A stretch of DNA of 64,000 nt, taken from NCBI RefSeq assembly GCF_018324685.1, contig NZ_AP023354.1, positions 2,542,001 through 2,606,000 on the forward strand, read 5' to 3'. Below the pieces are notes generated by a model, which was not told the DNA's origin, did no database searches, and saw only the letters and a list, made by a program, of their open reading frames with translations. The translations under genes were made by a program, and so were the position numbers. The stretch is from Actinocatenispora sera. Its GTDB lineage: Bacteria > Actinomycetota > Actinomycetes > Mycobacteriales > Micromonosporaceae. Within the stretch, counting starts at the first letter, position 1, and every line of letters starts with the position of its first letter. Below, piece by piece: positions 50,412 through 59,383 of the stretch.

Positions 50412-51578
50412 ATGCGTGCACTGACCGGGCGGATCCAGCCGTACGCGTGGGGGTCGCGGGTCGCGATCGCGGCGATCCAGGGCCGGCCGGTGCCGTCCGA
50501 GACGCCGGAGGCGGAGCTCTGGCTCGGTGCGCACCCGGCTGCACCGTCCACAGTAGACGGTGGAGGGACGCTGGCCGACCTGATCGCCGCCGATCCGGCC
50601 GCGACGCTCGGGCCGGCACAGCGCTTCGGCCGGCTGCCGTTCCTGCTCAAGCTGCTCGCCGCGGACCAGCCGCTGTCGCTGCAGGTGCACCCGGACGCGG
50701 CCCAGGCGCGCGCCGGCTTCGACGCCGAGAACGCCGCCGGCGTACCGCTCTCCGCGCCGGAGCGCAACTACTCCGATCCGTACCACAAGCCGGAGATGAT
50801 CGTCGCGCTGACCGACTTCGACGCGCTGTGCGGGTTCGCGCCGCCGCAGCGGTCGGCGGACCTGCTCGCCGGGCTGGCCGTACCGGAGCTGGACCCGGTG
50901 GTGGCGGCGCTGCGGTCGGAGCGGGCGGCGGACGGGATCCGGGCCGCGGTCGCCGCGTTGCTCGCGGTGCCGGTGCGCACCGTCGAGACGGCGGTCCGTG
51001 CCGCCGCCGCGGGCGGCGACCGGGCGCCCGGGTACCGGCTGATGGTGGAGCTGGCGCGCCGGCACCCGGGTGATCCCGGCGTGCTGGTCGCGGTGCTGCT
51101 CAACCAGGTGCGGCTGCGGCCGGGGCAGGCGCTGTACGCGCCGGCCGGCTGCCTGCACGCCTACCTCGACGGGGTCGGCGTCGAGCTGATGGCGGCCAGC
51201 GACAACGTGTTGCGCGGCGGGCTGACCCCCAAGCACGTCGACGTGCCCGAACTGCAGCGGCTGCTGCGGTACGAACCGGCGCCGCCACCGATCGCCGACC
51301 CGGTGCCGGTCGCCGGCGGGCTGGAGAGCTACCCGCAACTGCTGCCCGGGGTGGCGGAGTTCGCGCTGTCGGTGGCGCGGGTCGGCGGCCCGCACCGCCG
51401 GGTCGAACTCGCCGCGACCGGGCCGCGGGTGCTGTTCTGCGTGCACGGCCGGGTGATCGCCAACGACGGGGCGGGCGAGCTGTCGCTCGGGCCGGGCGAG
51501 GCGGCGTTCGTGCCGGCCGACCGCCGCGCCGTCCGGCTCTCCGGGTACGGCGAACTGTTCCAGGCGACCACCGCCTGA
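50412..51578 (+). CDS. manA: Mannose-6-phosphate isomerase, class I
   Basis: 388 residues, ATG with GGAGGGGGAG upstream. Zinc enzyme interconverting fructose-6-P and mannose-6-P. Zinc ligands in LQVHPDAAQA and YHKPEMIVAL are visible, with PAGCLHAYLDGVGVELMAASDN and the ELFQAT end. Two cupin domains as expected. With manB and manC it completes GDP-mannose supply. Separated by 16 nt from a convergent reductase gene. Confidence 0.96.
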   Translation: MRALTGRIQPYAWGSRVAIAAIQGRPVPSETPEAELWLGAHPAAPSTVDGGGTLADLIAADPAATLGPAQRFGRLPFLLKLLAADQPLSLQVHPDAAQARAGFDAENAAGVPLSAPERNYSDPYHKPEMIVALTDFDALCGFAPPQRSADLLAGLAVPELDPVVAALRSERAADGIRAAVAALLAVPVRTVETAVRAAAAGGDRAPGYRLMVELARRHPGDPGVLVAVLLNQVRLRPGQALYAPAGCLHAYLDGVGVELMAASDNVLRGGLTPKHVDVPELQRLLRYEPAPPPIADPVPVAGGLESYPQLLPGVAEFALSVARVGGPHRRVELAATGPRVLFCVHGRVIANDGAGELSLGPGEAAFVPADRRAVRLSGYGELFQATTA

Positions 51579-51594
51579 CCCGCACGCGGCACCG

Positions 51595-52176
51595 CTACGC
51601 GGCCGTCAACGGCCCGGCCAGCTGGTACCTGGTCAGCACGACACCGGAGGGCGTCGTCTGCGTCTCCGCCAGCTCGAGCGACCGGGCCGGCGTGCCCTCG
51701 GCGACGAAGCGCTTCCCGGTACCCAGCACGACCGGGTAGACGATCAGCACGACCTCGTCCGCCAGTCCCTGTTCGAGCAGCGTCGAGGTGAGCGTGGAGC
51801 TGCCGCAGAGCACGAGGTCCGGGCCGTCGTCCGCCTTGACCCGGCGAACCCCCTCGGCCACGTCCGGCCCCAACGGCTCGGCCGGGCCCCAGTGCAAGGT
51901 CTCCGGGCGGTGCGTCGCGACGAACTTGGTCGCCGCGTTGAGCCGGTCCGCCATCGGATTGGCCGGCACCGTGGGCCAGAACCGTGCCCACAGGTCGTAG
52001 GTGCGCCGGCCGAGGAGCAGGTCGAAGCGCTCGCCGTGCATGGCGAGCACGGCGTCCCGGCCCTCGGGTGTCCGGAACGGCACGTTCCAGTTGGGGTAGG
52101 GGAAATCGTCGCCGTCGACGGAGTGCTGGACCACCCCGTCCAGCGAGACGTGTTCGATGATCTTGAGCCTTCGCAT
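51595..52176 (-). CDS. Dihydrofolate reductase family protein (RibD C-terminal type)
   Basis: 193 residues, ATG with GGAGGAG 5 nt upstream. Fold markers: KIIEHVSLDGVVQHSVDGDD, FDLLLGRRTYDLWARFWPT, LNAATKFVATHRP, LVLCGSSTLTSTLLEQGLADE and IVYPVVLGTGKRFV. This is the common YyaP/YwjB-like stand-alone reductase, which probably uses NADPH on an unknown substrate. It is not the essential folate DHFR. Confidence 0.92.
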   Translation of the reverse strand: MRRLKIIEHVSLDGVVQHSVDGDDFPYPNWNVPFRTPEGRDAVLAMHGERFDLLLGRRTYDLWARFWPTVPANPMADRLNAATKFVATHRPETLHWGPAEPLGPDVAEGVRRVKADDGPDLVLCGSSTLTSTLLEQGLADEVVLIVYPVVLGTGKRFVAEGTPARSLELAETQTTPSGVVLTRYQLAGPLTAA

Positions 52177-52240
52177 GCGAGCTCCTCCGGTTCCGGCGTT
52201 CGTGTTCGTCCGGCTGGTAGACGCCGGGCCGGAGCGGAAC

Positions 52241-53044
52241 TCATCGATCGCGGTCGCCGGCCGGAGCGGGGGCCGATCCGGCGCGGGCGAGCAGGTGGAA
52301 GACGCGGCTGAGCCCCCGGTACGGGTCCCGCCGGCTCGCCGCGAGCTCCACCTCGGCGATGTCGGGCAGCTCGGCGTCGTCGGCGACGAGCGTGAGCCAG
52401 TCGCTGAACAGCCAGAGCCCGTACCAGGCGAGCGGGGCGGCGCCGTGGCTGGCGAACAGCGCGGACAAGCCGGCCACGGTGTCGGCGCGGGTGTCGAGCC
52501 CCAGCACGCCGCGCTCGCCGCCGGCGTCGAACGCGGCCAACGCATCGCGCCACCGGTGTGCCAGCGCCGGGCGCACCGCCAGGGTGGCGGCGTTGAGGCC
52601 GAGCACCGACACGATGCCCTCCGGCGCGACGCAGCCGCACAGCGCCGCGATCATCGGCGCCGGGTCGGGCAGGTACATCAGGACGCCGTGGCAGAGCACC
52701 GCGTCGTACCGGTGCGCCCCGGCGAGGTCGACCGCGTCCTCTCCGCGGCCCGCCAGCAGCCGGACCCGGTCTCGTACCGCCGTGGGTTCGGCGTCGAGCC
52801 GTCGCTGTGCAGCGGCCAGCATCGCCGCGGACGAGTCGAGCAGGGTGATCCGGTATCCCAGGCGCGCCAAGGGAAACGACTGGTGGCCGGCGCCGCCGCC
52901 GACGTCGAGGATGGTGGCCGGCGGCGGCGGCAGGTGGGCCAGCAGGTGCCGGTGCAGCACGTAGGTGCGCACCTTGCCCTTCACCGTCGCGTACGCGCCC
53001 TCGACGAAGGGATCCGCCAGGCTTGCCCACACGTCGTCGACCAT
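52241..53044 (-). CDS. Class I SAM-dependent methyltransferase
   Basis: 267 residues from the ATG at 53044 (GGAGG 8 nt upstream); the frame opens at 53098. Motif I ILDVGGGAGHQSFPLA, motif post-I ITLLDSSAAMLAAAQ, YDAVLCHGVLMYLPDP (motif II/III) and EGIVSVLGLNAATL. Close in design to CmoA/SmtA-like small-molecule or tRNA-uridine methyltransferases; the extra C-terminal helices (LGLDTRADTVAGLSALF, WYGLWLFSDWL) resemble SmtA/CmoM. Substrate not determinable. Confidence 0.9.
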   Translation of the reverse strand: MVDDVWASLADPFVEGAYATVKGKVRTYVLHRHLLAHLPPPPATILDVGGGAGHQSFPLARLGYRITLLDSSAAMLAAAQRRLDAEPTAVRDRVRLLAGRGEDAVDLAGAHRYDAVLCHGVLMYLPDPAPMIAALCGCVAPEGIVSVLGLNAATLAVRPALAHRWRDALAAFDAGGERGVLGLDTRADTVAGLSALFASHGAAPLAWYGLWLFSDWLTLVADDAELPDIAEVELAASRRDPYRGLSRVFHLLARAGSAPAPAGDRDR

Positions 53045-53071
53045 CCCGCCATCCTCCCGTACCGGCGGCGC

Positions 53072-53140
53072 GGGGTGTCCGCGAAGCCGGCGCGACACCG
53101 GCTCGCGCCGGCGGGGCGGAGGGGTGTCCGCGAAGCCGGC
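53072..53140. repeat. 20-bp direct repeat, two copies 49 bp apart
   Basis: GGGGTGTCCGCGAAGCCGGC at 53072-53091 and 53121-53140. It lies between the methyltransferase start and the TetR stop. Confidence 0.7.
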
Positions 53141-53166
53141 CCGACCCGGAGCCTTGCGGAGGCCAA

Positions 53167-53745
53167 TCAGGCCTCGGGCGTGGCGGCGAGGCCGGCGAGC
53201 GTGGCGCGGACCAGCCGGCGCACCGCGGCCGGGCCTCGGCCGCGGGCGGCCTCCAGTGCGTGCAGGCAGAAGCCGGCGAGCTCGTCGGCGTGCGTGTCGT
53301 CGGGCAGGTCGCCGGCCGCGGCGGCGTCGGTGATCAGCTCGCGGACGAACTCGTGCAGGCGGCGGTGCGCGTCGGCGACATGGGCCCCACGGTGCAGCAA
53401 CGCGGCGGCCGGATCGGACGCCGCGTGCCCGGCGCGGCTCGCCTTCGCGTACGCGGTCAGGACGGCCTCGAGGCGCGGGCCGGCGCCTTCGGTGCGGTCG
53501 CGCACCCGGACCAGCTCGGCCAGGTGGGCGTCGATGCGCCGTTCGTGCCAGGTGAGGAGGATCGACTCGACGTCCGGGAAGTACTTGTACAGCGTGGCGC
53601 GGCCGATGCCGGTGTCCTTGGCGATCTGCGACATCGTGACGCCGCTGAGGCCGTGCTCGGCGATCAGCGCGGCGGTGGCCGCGATCGTCGCCTCGCGCAC
53701 CGCGTCGCGATGTGCCTCGATCGTCTGGCTCCAGATCTTCGGCAT
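53167..53745 (-). CDS. TetR family regulator
   Basis: 192 residues from the ATG at 53745; TATGCT (53757-53752, minus) lies 6 nt upstream, a leaderless pattern. The frame opens at 53799. HTH: RDAVREATIAATAALIAEHG, VTMSQIAKDTGIGRATLYKY. The C-terminal domain is helical. Divergent from a cytochrome P450 across a low-GC region, so it probably controls that P450. Confidence 0.92.
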   Translation of the reverse strand: MPKIWSQTIEAHRDAVREATIAATAALIAEHGLSGVTMSQIAKDTGIGRATLYKYFPDVESILLTWHERRIDAHLAELVRVRDRTEGAGPRLEAVLTAYAKASRAGHAASDPAAALLHRGAHVADAHRRLHEFVRELITDAAAAGDLPDDTHADELAGFCLHALEAARGRGPAAVRRLVRATLAGLAATPEA

Positions 53746-53872
53746 GCCGGTAGCATACACGATGGACAGATTAAAGACAGACTGACTTGACAAGGACACA
53801 ATGTATTGAAAAACTGAGGGTGGTCAGGGCGGCGCGACGCCGCCGAACGCCGATCCGTCCCGAGGTGCAGCC
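53746..53872. promoter_or_regulatory. Divergent control region TetR / P450
   Basis: Low-GC patch at 53757-53815 with direct repeats of GACAGA (53764, 53775) and a TTGACA at 53787-53792 for the P450. An 18-nt hairpin GGCGGCGCGACGCCGCCG follows at 53828-53845. The TetR -10 TATGCT lies at 53757-53752. Confidence 0.6.
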
Positions 53873-55195
53873 GTGTCCCAGTCCGAACCACAGACCTCCG
53901 CCGGCTCGATCGCGGCCCCGACCGGCGTACGGGAACCGTCGAGCGATGCCGGCGCGACACTTGTCGAGCGGCTGCTCGCGCCCGCCGGCCGGGTCGACCC
54001 CTACCCGCTCTACGCCGAGGCGCACCGGCTCGGCCCGGTGACCCGGATCGCCGACACGCTGTACCTGGTCAGCGGGTACCAGGCGGTCGACCAGCTGCTG
54101 CGGGACCCGGGCTTCGGCCTGCACCCCGCCGCGACCGGGCCGGGCGCCGACGGGCCGCTCGACCTGCTGAGCCGGTCGATCCTGCGTGCGAACCCGCCGG
54201 ACCATCCGCGGATGCGGTCGTTGATCGGGAAGGTGTTCACCCGGCGCCGGGTGGCCGCGCTCGCCCCGCGGGTCGAACAGGCGGTCGACGAGCTGCTCGA
54301 CGAGCTCGCCGCCGAGCGCGGGCCGGTCGACTTCATGGACCGGTTCGCGTTCCGGCTGCCGGTCACGGTGATCTGCGCGCTGCTCGGCGTGCAGACGCGT
54401 GACCACGCGCTGCTACGGTCGCTGGCCGCCGACCTGACCGAGGTGCTCGAACTGACCGGGCCGACCACGCCGGCGGCCGAAGCGGCCGCCACGGCCCTGG
54501 CCGAACGCTTCGCCGGGCTGATCGCCGCCCGGCGCGCCGAACCGCGGGACGACCTGGTCAGCGCGCTGGTCGCGGTGCGGGACGCCGACGACGGCAGGCT
54601 GTCGGACGCCGAGCTGCTCGGCAACCTGATCCTGCTGCTGGTCGCCGGCTTCGAGACGACCACGAGCCTGCTCGGCAGCGGCCTCGCACTGCTGCTCGAC
54701 CGCCCGGATCTGCTCGCCACCCTGCACGCCGCCACGTCGGTCGTCGCGACCGCGCCCCCGGCCGGCGCCGCCACCGAGGCTGGCGCCGGTGACGCGGCGG
54801 TCGCCGGCTTCGTCGAGGAGGTGCTGCGGTACGAGTCGCCCGTGCAGGTGCTGACCCGCACCGCGCTGGTCGACGGGCGATCCGTGGCCGACCTGCCGGT
54901 ACCGCGGGGTGCCGACCTGATCGCCGTGGTCGGCGCGGCCAACCGGGACCCGGCCCGTTACCGTGACCCGGACCTCTTCGACCCCACGCGGACCGGCGTG
55001 CGGCCGCTCAGCTTCGGTGCGGGGGCGCACATCTGCCTGGGCAACAGCCTCGCCCGGCTCGAGGCGACCGTGGCGTTCGCCCGGCTGGTACGCCGGTTTC
55101 CCGCGATGCTCGCCGCCGGCGACCCGGTGCGCCGGGACCGGCTGGTGCTGCGCGGCCTGCAGTCCCTGCCGGTCCGCCTCGGCGCGGCGGGCTGA
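53873..55195 (+). CDS. Cytochrome P450
   Basis: 440 residues, GTG with GAGGTGC upstream. Soluble bacterial P450 (CYP105/107-like length). I-helix LVAGFETTTSL (with Glu before the Thr pair), K-helix ExxR in FVEEVLRYESPV, and the heme loop LSFGAGAHICLGNSLARLE with Cys388 as thiolate ligand. It oxidises a small substrate with electrons from a ferredoxin; no ferredoxin gene is next to it. TetR control is likely. The substrate cannot be inferred. Confidence 0.96.
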   Translation: MSQSEPQTSAGSIAAPTGVREPSSDAGATLVERLLAPAGRVDPYPLYAEAHRLGPVTRIADTLYLVSGYQAVDQLLRDPGFGLHPAATGPGADGPLDLLSRSILRANPPDHPRMRSLIGKVFTRRRVAALAPRVEQAVDELLDELAAERGPVDFMDRFAFRLPVTVICALLGVQTRDHALLRSLAADLTEVLELTGPTTPAAEAAATALAERFAGLIAARRAEPRDDLVSALVAVRDADDGRLSDAELLGNLILLLVAGFETTTSLLGSGLALLLDRPDLLATLHAATSVVATAPPAGAATEAGAGDAAVAGFVEEVLRYESPVQVLTRTALVDGRSVADLPVPRGADLIAVVGAANRDPARYRDPDLFDPTRTGVRPLSFGAGAHICLGNSLARLEATVAFARLVRRFPAMLAAGDPVRRDRLVLRGLQSLPVRLGAAG

Positions 55196-55204
55196 CCGTC
55201 CGGA

Positions 55205-55223
55205 CGGCGGCGCGACGCCGCCG
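55205..55223. terminator. GC hairpin between P450 and SnoaL-like gene
   Basis: CGGCGGCG, CGA loop, CGCCGCCG: eight base pairs. The same 18-mer (GGCGGCGCGACGCCGCCG) also occurs upstream of the P450 at 53828-53845, so identical hairpins flank the gene. Confidence 0.6.
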
Positions 55224-55231
55224 GCGGAGCC

Positions 55232-55633
55232 TCAGGGCTGCAGCGGGACGCGGCGGGCGCGCACCGTACGGTGGCTGATCCGCCAGCCGTCCGGGGTGTG
55301 CACCACGGTGTCCTCGTAGGTGGCGCTGCCGCAGCTGCGGTCGGTGTGGATCGCGATCGCCTTCGACCACGCGCGCACCCGGCCGTCGTCGAGCTCGGTG
55401 AGCACGGTGTTGGTCACGTGGTGGGCGAGCGGGTTGCCCTCGCCGAGCGCGTACCCGGCCTCGATGACGGCGGTGACGCCGTGCAGCACGCCGCCGCCGA
55501 CGTTGCTGACGTCGTACGCGATGTCGGCGGTGAACAGTTCGCGCAGCCGGTCGAGCTGCCCGCTGTCCGCGAACAGTCCGTGCAGGTTGATCAGGTCGGT
55601 GATGGCGACCCGGTCGTCGGTGGTCAGGCTCAT
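55232..55633 (-). CDS. SnoaL-like / NTF2-fold protein
   Basis: 133 residues from the ATG at 55633 (GGAGGA 7 nt upstream). NTF2-like fold: DRVAITDLINLHGLFADSGQ, LRELFTADIAYDV, HHVTNTVLTELDDGRVRAWS, and TVVHTPDGWRISHRTV at the end. Proteins of this type include polyketide cyclases, dehydrases and limonene-epoxide-hydrolase-like enzymes, or non-enzymatic binders. Divergent from a TetR regulator with twin palindromic operators. Next to a P450 on the other side. Confidence 0.88.
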   Translation of the reverse strand: MSLTTDDRVAITDLINLHGLFADSGQLDRLRELFTADIAYDVSNVGGGVLHGVTAVIEAGYALGEGNPLAHHVTNTVLTELDDGRVRAWSKAIAIHTDRSCGSATYEDTVVHTPDGWRISHRTVRARRVPLQP

Positions 55634-55707
55634 CGGTGTTCCTCCTGTGTCGGGACGCCGAGCAGGCACGACGCACCACGCGCATGGTTCGCGCGCTCGC
55701 GGATGGC

Positions 55708-55760
55708 TACACTCCCGGCATCCGGGGAATTCCCCGTTTCAACGTACTGGGGAGCTCCCC
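55708..55760 (+). promoter_or_regulatory. Promoter and twin palindromic operators (SnoaL-like / TetR)
   Basis: TACACT at 55708-55713 is a likely -10 for the TetR gene. Two perfect 12-bp palindromes, GGGGAATTCCCC (55724-55735) and GGGGAGCTCCCC (55749-55760), have centres 25 bp apart. The TetR protein encoded 20 bp further on is the obvious ligand. Confidence 0.82.
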
Positions 55761-55779
55761 ACTTGTCCAGGAGGTGCCG

Positions 55780-56325
55780 GTGGCCGCACGCAGGGTCGAC
55801 GCCGCCCGCAACGCCGAGCGGCTGCTCGCCGCGGCCCGGGAGCTGTTCGACGAGGCCGGGCCGGACGTACCGCTGGACGAGGTGGCGCGGCGCGCCGGCG
55901 TCGGCAACGCCACCCTCTACCGCAACTTCCCGACCCGCGGCGACCTGCTCGTCGCGGTGTACACCGACGAGGTGGCCGAGCTGTGCGCCCGCGGCGATGC
56001 CGCGACGGCCGCGAACCCGGCGGACGCGCTGTTCGACTGGCTGGGCGAGTTCGTCGCGCACGTCGCCACCAAGCGCGCGCTGGCGCACGCGGCGACCAGC
56101 GGCGAGCACCGCACCGAACGGTTCGAGCAGTGGCATGCGGCGATGCACCGGACCGCGGCCGGGCTGGTCGACCGGGCCCGCCGGGCCGGCGTGGTGCGTC
56201 CCGACCTCGACCCGGCGGATCTGCTGGCGCTGGCCAGCGGGATCGCGCTGGCCAGCGGGACCGCCGACTCGGCCGGTCGGCTGCTCGCCCTGATCCGGCA
56301 CGGCATCGAGGTACCGCCGGAGTGA
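55780..56325 (+). CDS. TetR family regulator
   Basis: 181 residues from the GTG at 55780 (AGGAGG 5 nt upstream); a longer frame reaches 55636. HTH: NAERLLAAARELFDEAGPDV, LDEVARRAGVGNATLYRNF. The C-terminal domain is of the helical SACE_7040/TetR_C_13-like type (NPADALFDWLGEFVAHVA). Likely binds the two GGGGnnnnCCCC palindromes upstream and controls the divergent SnoaL-like gene. Confidence 0.92.
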   Translation: MAARRVDAARNAERLLAAARELFDEAGPDVPLDEVARRAGVGNATLYRNFPTRGDLLVAVYTDEVAELCARGDAATAANPADALFDWLGEFVAHVATKRALAHAATSGEHRTERFEQWHAAMHRTAAGLVDRARRAGVVRPDLDPADLLALASGIALASGTADSAGRLLALIRHGIEVPPE

Positions 56326-56361
56326 CCAGCGCGGCGCGCTGCCGGGCCGTTCGCGGCGGTC

Positions 56362-56520
56362 GCGATGTCGTCGGCCCGTCAGCGTGGTGACAGCCGCCGT
56401 CACGGTGTCGTCGGGCCGGTCAGTGCGGCGACAGCCGCAGTCTCGGTGTCATCGGCCGGTCAGCGTGGCGACGCCGCCGGCCGCGGTGTCGTCGGTCGAT
56501 CAGCGCGGCGACAGCCGGCG
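56362..56520. repeat. Tandem repeat, about 40-bp unit, 4 copies
   Basis: Units of GGTGTCGTCGG(C/G)CGGTCAGCG-type sequence with a GGCGACAGCCGC end. The last copy overlaps the stop (TGA on the minus strand) of the lactonase-like gene at 56500. It fills the gap between two convergent genes. Confidence 0.75.
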
Positions 56521-57420
56521 CAGCGGGCAGCGGGCCGTGGCCGGCAGCGCGACCGGCCGGTGCGCGGTCGGGGTCAGATCCGCGCCGACGTCCAGCGGAT
56601 CGCGCAGGTGCGCCGGAGCGAGCGGGACGCCGTGCTCGGCCGCGTACCGCAGCAGCCGGCGCCGGCTGTCGACCGCGGCGCCGGGCCCCGTCTCGTACCG
56701 GTAGGGCAGCTCCGGCCAGCGCGCCTGGGCGGGATGCACCAGCACGTCGCCGGCCAGTACGGCCCCGTCGGTGAGCACGCTCTGGTGGCCGGGCGTGTGC
56801 CCGGGCGTCGGCAGCAGCCGGTACCCGCCGGGCATCGTCGTCTCCCCGTCGACCACCCGCAGCTGGCCGGCCGCCAGCACGGGTGCCACCAGCCGGGCGT
56901 ACGTGCCGGTCCCGGCGACGTGGTCGAGCTCGGCGCGCTGCACCACGTACTCGGCGCGCGCGAACAGCGGCCCGCCGGCAGCCCCGCTCCCGCCGGTACC
57001 GGCATCCCGGTGGTCGCCGACGTCCCCACCGGTGCGGGCGGGGGTGGCGGTCTGGACCGGGGGTGCGGCGGGGGCGATGTTCCAGCCGGCGTGGTCGAGG
57101 TGGACGTGGGTGAGGACCACGGTGTCGATCTCGGCCGGGGTCACGCCGGCCTCGGCCAGCAGCGCCGGCAGCCGCCCGGCGGTACCCAGCCAGTCCGCAC
57201 CCGGTGCGCCGGCCGGCCCGACGCCGGTGTCGACCAGCGTGGCCCGGCCCTCGTCGGTGAGCAGGAAGCAGTGCACGTGCAGTACCCAGCCGGCCGCGGC
57301 GGCGTTGCCCGGTGCGCTGCCGGCGGCCCAGTCCCGGTGCCGCCCCGCCCATCCCGGCAGCGCCTCCTCGACCGGCTCGGGAAACATCGCCACCGCGTCG
57401 CACAGCATCGTCACGTCCAC
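56500..57420 (-). CDS. MBL-fold metallohydrolase (lactonase-like)
   Basis: 306 residues, GTG start. Metal motifs: VLTHVHLDHAGWN (HxHxDH), LPTPGHTPGHQSV and VLAGDVLVHP. The N-terminus DVTMLCDAVAMFPEPVEEAL resembles the AttM/AiiA group that hydrolyses lactones, and the PGHTPGHQS loop is typical of them. A 25-residue low-complexity insert (VQTATPARTGGDVGDHRDAG in part) interrupts the fold after the first metal motif. Could degrade signalling or other lactones. Substrate unproven. Confidence 0.88.
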   Translation of the reverse strand: MDVTMLCDAVAMFPEPVEEALPGWAGRHRDWAAGSAPGNAAAAGWVLHVHCFLLTDEGRATLVDTGVGPAGAPGADWLGTAGRLPALLAEAGVTPAEIDTVVLTHVHLDHAGWNIAPAAPPVQTATPARTGGDVGDHRDAGTGGSGAAGGPLFARAEYVVQRAELDHVAGTGTYARLVAPVLAAGQLRVVDGETTMPGGYRLLPTPGHTPGHQSVLTDGAVLAGDVLVHPAQARWPELPYRYETGPGAAVDSRRRLLRYAAEHGVPLAPAHLRDPLDVGADLTPTAHRPVALPATARCPLRRLSPR

Positions 57421-57507
57421 GGTCCGTTCCTACCGCAGGCGCGGGCGAGCCGGCATCCGCCGGGCGGTTTCCGCCGGACCCGGCGTGCCGCCGGACCCGC
57501 GGGCAGG

Positions 57508-58293
57508 TCAGGTGAGGCGGGTGGTGCGGGTGGCGACCGCGGCCGGCAGTACCGCCCAGAACGCCAGCACCAGGTACGGGCCGGGGCCCGGTGCGGTGCC
57601 GGCGGCGAGCGCGTCGGTCAGGCCGTTCGCGAGCGCACCCGAGGGCAGCAGGCCGACCACGTCGGCCAGCCCGGCCGGCAGCGACGAGGCCGGCACCGCG
57701 ATGCCGCCGGCGAGCAGCAGGATGAACCACACCGCATTGGCCACGGCCAGCACGATCTCGGCCCGTACCGACCCGCCGAGCAGCACGCCGAGCGCGCCGA
57801 ACGCGAGGGCACCCAGTACCAGCAGGGCGACCGACTCACCGATCCCGGCCAGGTGCGGCGACCAGCCCAGCAGCGCGGCCACCGCGCCGAGCACGATCAG
57901 CTGTACGACGATGACCAGCACGCCGGAGAGCACCCGGCCGGCGACGAGCAGCCAGCGCGGCAGGGCGGTCGCGGCGAGCCGCTTGAGCACCCCGTACCGC
58001 CGGTCGAAGCCGAGCGAGATCGCCTGGCTGGTGAACCCGGTGGACATGATCGCGAGCGCGATGACCCGCGGGGTGACCCAGTCGACCCGGGGCGTACCGA
58101 CGTCGATGATGGGCAGTTCGGTCAGTCCGACCAGCAGCGCCAGCGGGATGATCAGGGTCAGCAGCAGCTGCTCGCCGTTGCGCAGCGCGAGCTTGGTCTC
58201 GGTCGCGGTCTGTGCCAGCAGCATCCGGCCGAGCCGGCCGCGTCCCGGCGCCGGCGTGAACGTCCCCGCCGCGAACCTTGCCTGCTCGCTCAC
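57508..58293 (-). CDS. ABC transporter permease (DrrB/ABC-2 type)
   Basis: 261 residues, GTG start overlapping a 39-codon ORF by four bases. About six membrane helices of the ABC-2 type: LLLTLIIPLALLVGLTELP, VIALAIMSTGFTSQAISLGF, RVLSGVLVIVVQLIVLGAVA, LLVLGALAFGALGVLLGGS, VLAVANAVWFILLLAGGIAV. The permease partners the ATPase encoded just upstream. Exporters of this class move drugs, lipids or polysaccharides out of the cell. Confidence 0.93.
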   Translation of the reverse strand: MSEQARFAAGTFTPAPGRGRLGRMLLAQTATETKLALRNGEQLLLTLIIPLALLVGLTELPIIDVGTPRVDWVTPRVIALAIMSTGFTSQAISLGFDRRYGVLKRLAATALPRWLLVAGRVLSGVLVIVVQLIVLGAVAALLGWSPHLAGIGESVALLVLGALAFGALGVLLGGSVRAEIVLAVANAVWFILLLAGGIAVPASSLPAGLADVVGLLPSGALANGLTDALAAGTAPGPGPYLVLAFWAVLPAAVATRTTRLT

Positions 58294-58405
58294 CGCCGCA
58301 CCTCCCGCAGCCGGACCGGGGCGGACCGGTGCGGTCGGAACTCCTGCGTACCAACGGATTTCGCGCCCTCCGGTGCCGGAACGCCGGCGCGGCGCCGGTG
58401 CTCGT

Positions 58406-58409
<4 letters not shown>
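58290..58409 (-). CDS. 39-codon ORF bridging the ABC ATPase and permease
   Basis: Its ATG overlaps the ATPase stop (ATGA) and its TGA overlaps the permease start (GTGA). It therefore spans the whole gap without one spare base, a design typical of translational coupling. The peptide is MNEHRRRAGVPAPEGAKSVG followed by a basic end rich in Arg and Pro. No membrane segment. It could be a genuine microprotein of the transporter or simply a coupling device that carries ribosomes to the permease start. Confidence 0.55.
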
Positions 58410-59383
<974 letters not shown>

